Below the pieces are notes generated by a model. The model was not told the DNA's origin. It ran no database searches and worked only from the letters and a program-made list of their open reading frames with translations. A program made the position numbers and the translations under genes. Below, in pieces: positions 4,914-6,279 of a stretch of 6,279 bases of DNA. Position 1 is the first letter of the stretch; the number at the start of each line of letters is the position of its first letter. Source of the stretch: Deferribacterales bacterium (lineage in GTDB: Bacteria; Chrysiogenota; Deferribacteres; Deferribacterales; JAISNW01); assembly GCA_025997275.1 (NCBI GenBank), contig BNUJ01000081.1, positions 1 through 6,279 on the forward strand, written 5' to 3'.

Positions 4914-5978
4914 TGCGGCGATTGGAACGGCAAGCATATTTTCCCCAAACGAAAACGTGTTTTCGCCAGAATATAAAACAATTCCCAAGTAAGGTTTCTT
5001 ATTTTTTAATATGTTCCGAACAAACCATCTTTGTGGTGCAAAGTCATCGGCGGAAACGCGTGCGCTAGATTTTACTTCCACGCCTACCAATGCCTTGTCT
5101 TCACGCTCTATCAAGAAATCTATTTCACGTTTCTCACGGTCACGGTATTGAAAAAGATTATATTGATTGTCCACACCAATCTGTGCCGTTAATTCTTGAA
5201 ACACAAATGTTTCCATCAATTTTCCAGCTCTGTCAGTTTCCGATTTATCCGTATCAAGCATAATATCGTTTTTGTTCCACCCAAGCACAGAAGCCATAAG
5301 CCCCGTATCTGTCATATACGTTTTCGGGGTGCGCCCAACCCTGTCATAATCAGTTCTTGTCCAAGGCGACACTTTCTCAAACAAATACATCGCCTCCAGA
5401 GCATTTATGTAAGATTCTATAGTTGGCTTTGTTATCGCCATAAATGAGCATATTTTTGATACTTCCATAAATTTTCCAGACCAAGATGCCAAAATATTTA
5501 TCAGTTCCCTTAAAGCGTCCTGCCTCTTTATGTTTGCTATATCTTGCAAATCACGATTTATCAATGTATCAATGTAATCCTTGTGCCAATCTTTCCGCTC
5601 TTGTGGTGTTCTCAAGCGCACTGCCTCTGGAAACCCGCCACGAAAAGCCAAATCAAAAATTGTGCTTTTGTCATACCCCTTTATTTGTGATGAAAAGTTT
5701 GCCTTAAAAGCCCTTTCTAAAAATGTTGGACGAACCTTTAATATCTCTCCAACCGTCAGCGGACGCAGGCGAATATTTTTAACCCGTCCAGCAAGGCTCT
5801 CTGAAACACTAGGTAAAGAGCTTATGTTTGCAGAACCAGTTAATAAGTATTGCCCAGGACGATTATCGTTATCTACAGCATGCTTTATCTCTGTAATCAG
5901 CTCAGGCACTTTCTGAATTTCATCAATCATCATCGTCCCTGAAGGGTTCTTTACAAAGTTCGTTGGGTCGTATTTTGC
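4899..5978 (-). CDS. AAA ATPase body fragment, mirror copy
   Basis: Exact reverse-complement copy of the body at 302-1381, with the same loss of the P-loop. A nominal start at 6014 again adds only artefactual residues. Confidence 0.88.
   Translation of the reverse strand, partial: AKYDPTNFVKNPSGTMMIDEIQKVPELITEIKHAVDNDNRPGQYLLTGSANISSLPSVSESLAGRVKNIRLRPLTVGEILKVRPTFLERAFKANFSSQIKGYDKSTIFDLAFRGGFPEAVRLRTPQERKDWHKDYIDTLINRDLQDIANIKRQDALRELINILASWSGKFMEVSKICSFMAITKPTIESYINALEAMYLFEKVSPWTRTDYDRVGRTPKTYMTDTGLMASVLGWNKNDIMLDTDKSETDRAGKLMETFVFQELTAQIGVDNQYNLFQYRDREKREIDFLIEREDKALVGVEVKSSARVSADDFAPQRWFVRNILKNKKPYLGIVLYSGENTFSFGENMLAVPIAALWAE
5951..5978 (-). repeat. 28-bp inverted repeat X, inner right copy
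   Basis: Mirror of 302-329. It joins the ATPase body (minus strand) to the ATPase promoter region, which points the opposite way at 5979 onward. Confidence 0.9.
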
Positions 5979-5980
5979 AA

Positions 5981-6023
5981 ATAGCGGGAGTTCTACTTTA
6001 ATAATAGCGGACAACCTACTTTA
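5981..6023. repeat. 23-bp-period direct repeat, mirror copy
   Basis: Mirror of the pair at 257-299: copies at 5981-6000 and 6004-6023. Confidence 0.5.
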
Positions 6024-6049
6024 CTTTTTGCGGAAAAATATGTTATCAT
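6020..6049 (+). promoter_or_regulatory. ATPase promoter, mirror copy
   Basis: TTTACT at 6020-6025 and TATCAT at 6044-6049, reading toward the N-terminal fragment at 6075. Confidence 0.5.
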
Positions 6050-6074
6050 ATTACAAAATAAAGAAGAGGCAAAT

Positions 6075-6279
6075 ATGGAGATGTCTGAATATCCGCGTTG
6101 GCAAGCCCAAAGCGTAAAAAAAGCTCTTGAAACACGTCGTGTTGTCGTCATATCGGGTGCACGGCAAACGGGCAAAACTACGCTTGCCAAGCAAGTAGCA
6201 GATAAAGACACAAAACTAATGGAGTTGGATTTGAAAGCCGTTTTTGATGCGGCAAAATACGACCCAACGAACTTTGTAA
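6075..6279 (+). CDS. AAA ATPase N-terminal fragment, mirror copy
   Basis: Mirror of the N-terminal fragment, here on the plus strand: ATG at 6075 with GAGG at 6066-6069, and Walker A near 6156-6179. The frame is open to the window end, where the next bases would be those from 330 onward if the native gene were followed. Confidence 0.88.
   Translation, partial: MEMSEYPRWQAQSVKKALETRRVVVISGARQTGKTTLAKQVADKDTKLMELDLKAVFDAAKYDPTNFV
6252..6279 (+). repeat. 28-bp inverted repeat X, outer right copy
   Basis: Identical to 302-329 and ending at the window end. The window could thus be continued from base 330, making the walk self-closing. Confidence 0.9.

Larger units (their letters stand above)
3198..6279 (-). 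repeat. Right arm of 3082-bp inverted repeat
   Basis: Reverse complement of the left arm. Features below with coordinates above 3198 are its mirror copies and add no independent information about gene content. Confidence 0.97.

Noticed and set aside
1..6279. Transposon or IS element bounded by long inverted repeats
   Set aside because: There is no transposase or recombinase gene, the repeats extend through ordinary housekeeping-like genes, and no target-site duplication can be assessed.

Overview
The window is one huge inverted repeat. Bases 1-3082 recur, reverse-complemented and with no mismatch that I found, as 3198-6279, around a 115-base unpaired centre (3083-3197). Every gene except the central one is therefore present twice, in opposite orientations. 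A second, nested fold-back lies at each outer end: a 28-base sequence at 1-28 is inverted at 302-329 (mirror 5951-5978 and 6252-6279) around a 273-base segment holding the promoter and N-terminus of an ATPase gene. The window's last 28 bases equal 302-329, so the sequence could be walked round without end. The non-redundant content is only 29-3197 (3169 bases). I think this is most likely an amplification or assembly fold-back of a short real fragment. A hairpin-ended linear element or an invertible switch cannot be excluded from the sequence alone.

Unfolded, the real fragment reads: promoter and start of a DUF4143-type AAA ATPase (418 residues when the two pieces are joined at the 28-base repeat); a convergent 21-codon small ORF with its own strong promoter; an XRE/S24 (LexA/CI-like) repressor on the strand opposite the ATPase; a 118-base divergent control region; a family 4 [4Fe-4S] uracil-DNA glycosylase; and, translationally coupled to it, a small two-helix membrane protein with a CxxC tail that runs into the central junction.

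The most informative native biology is the control region. A consensus sigma70-type promoter for the glycosylase is overlapped by a perfect 19-bp palindrome. Two weaker versions of that palindrome lie at exactly 42-bp steps (starts 2093, 2135, 2177), and the last of them covers the repressor start codon. This looks like a three-operator genetic switch in which the S24 repressor controls itself and a DNA-repair/membrane-protein operon, as in a prophage or an SOS-like module.

The organism is a bacterium with moderately AT-rich DNA, ordinary sigma70-like promoters and Shine-Dalgarno sites. The repressor plus repair gene suggests a prophage or other accessory region. I cannot name a taxon. I saw no tRNA, rRNA, CRISPR array, transposase or convincing factor-independent terminator, and there is no gene-free stretch longer than about 120 bases.
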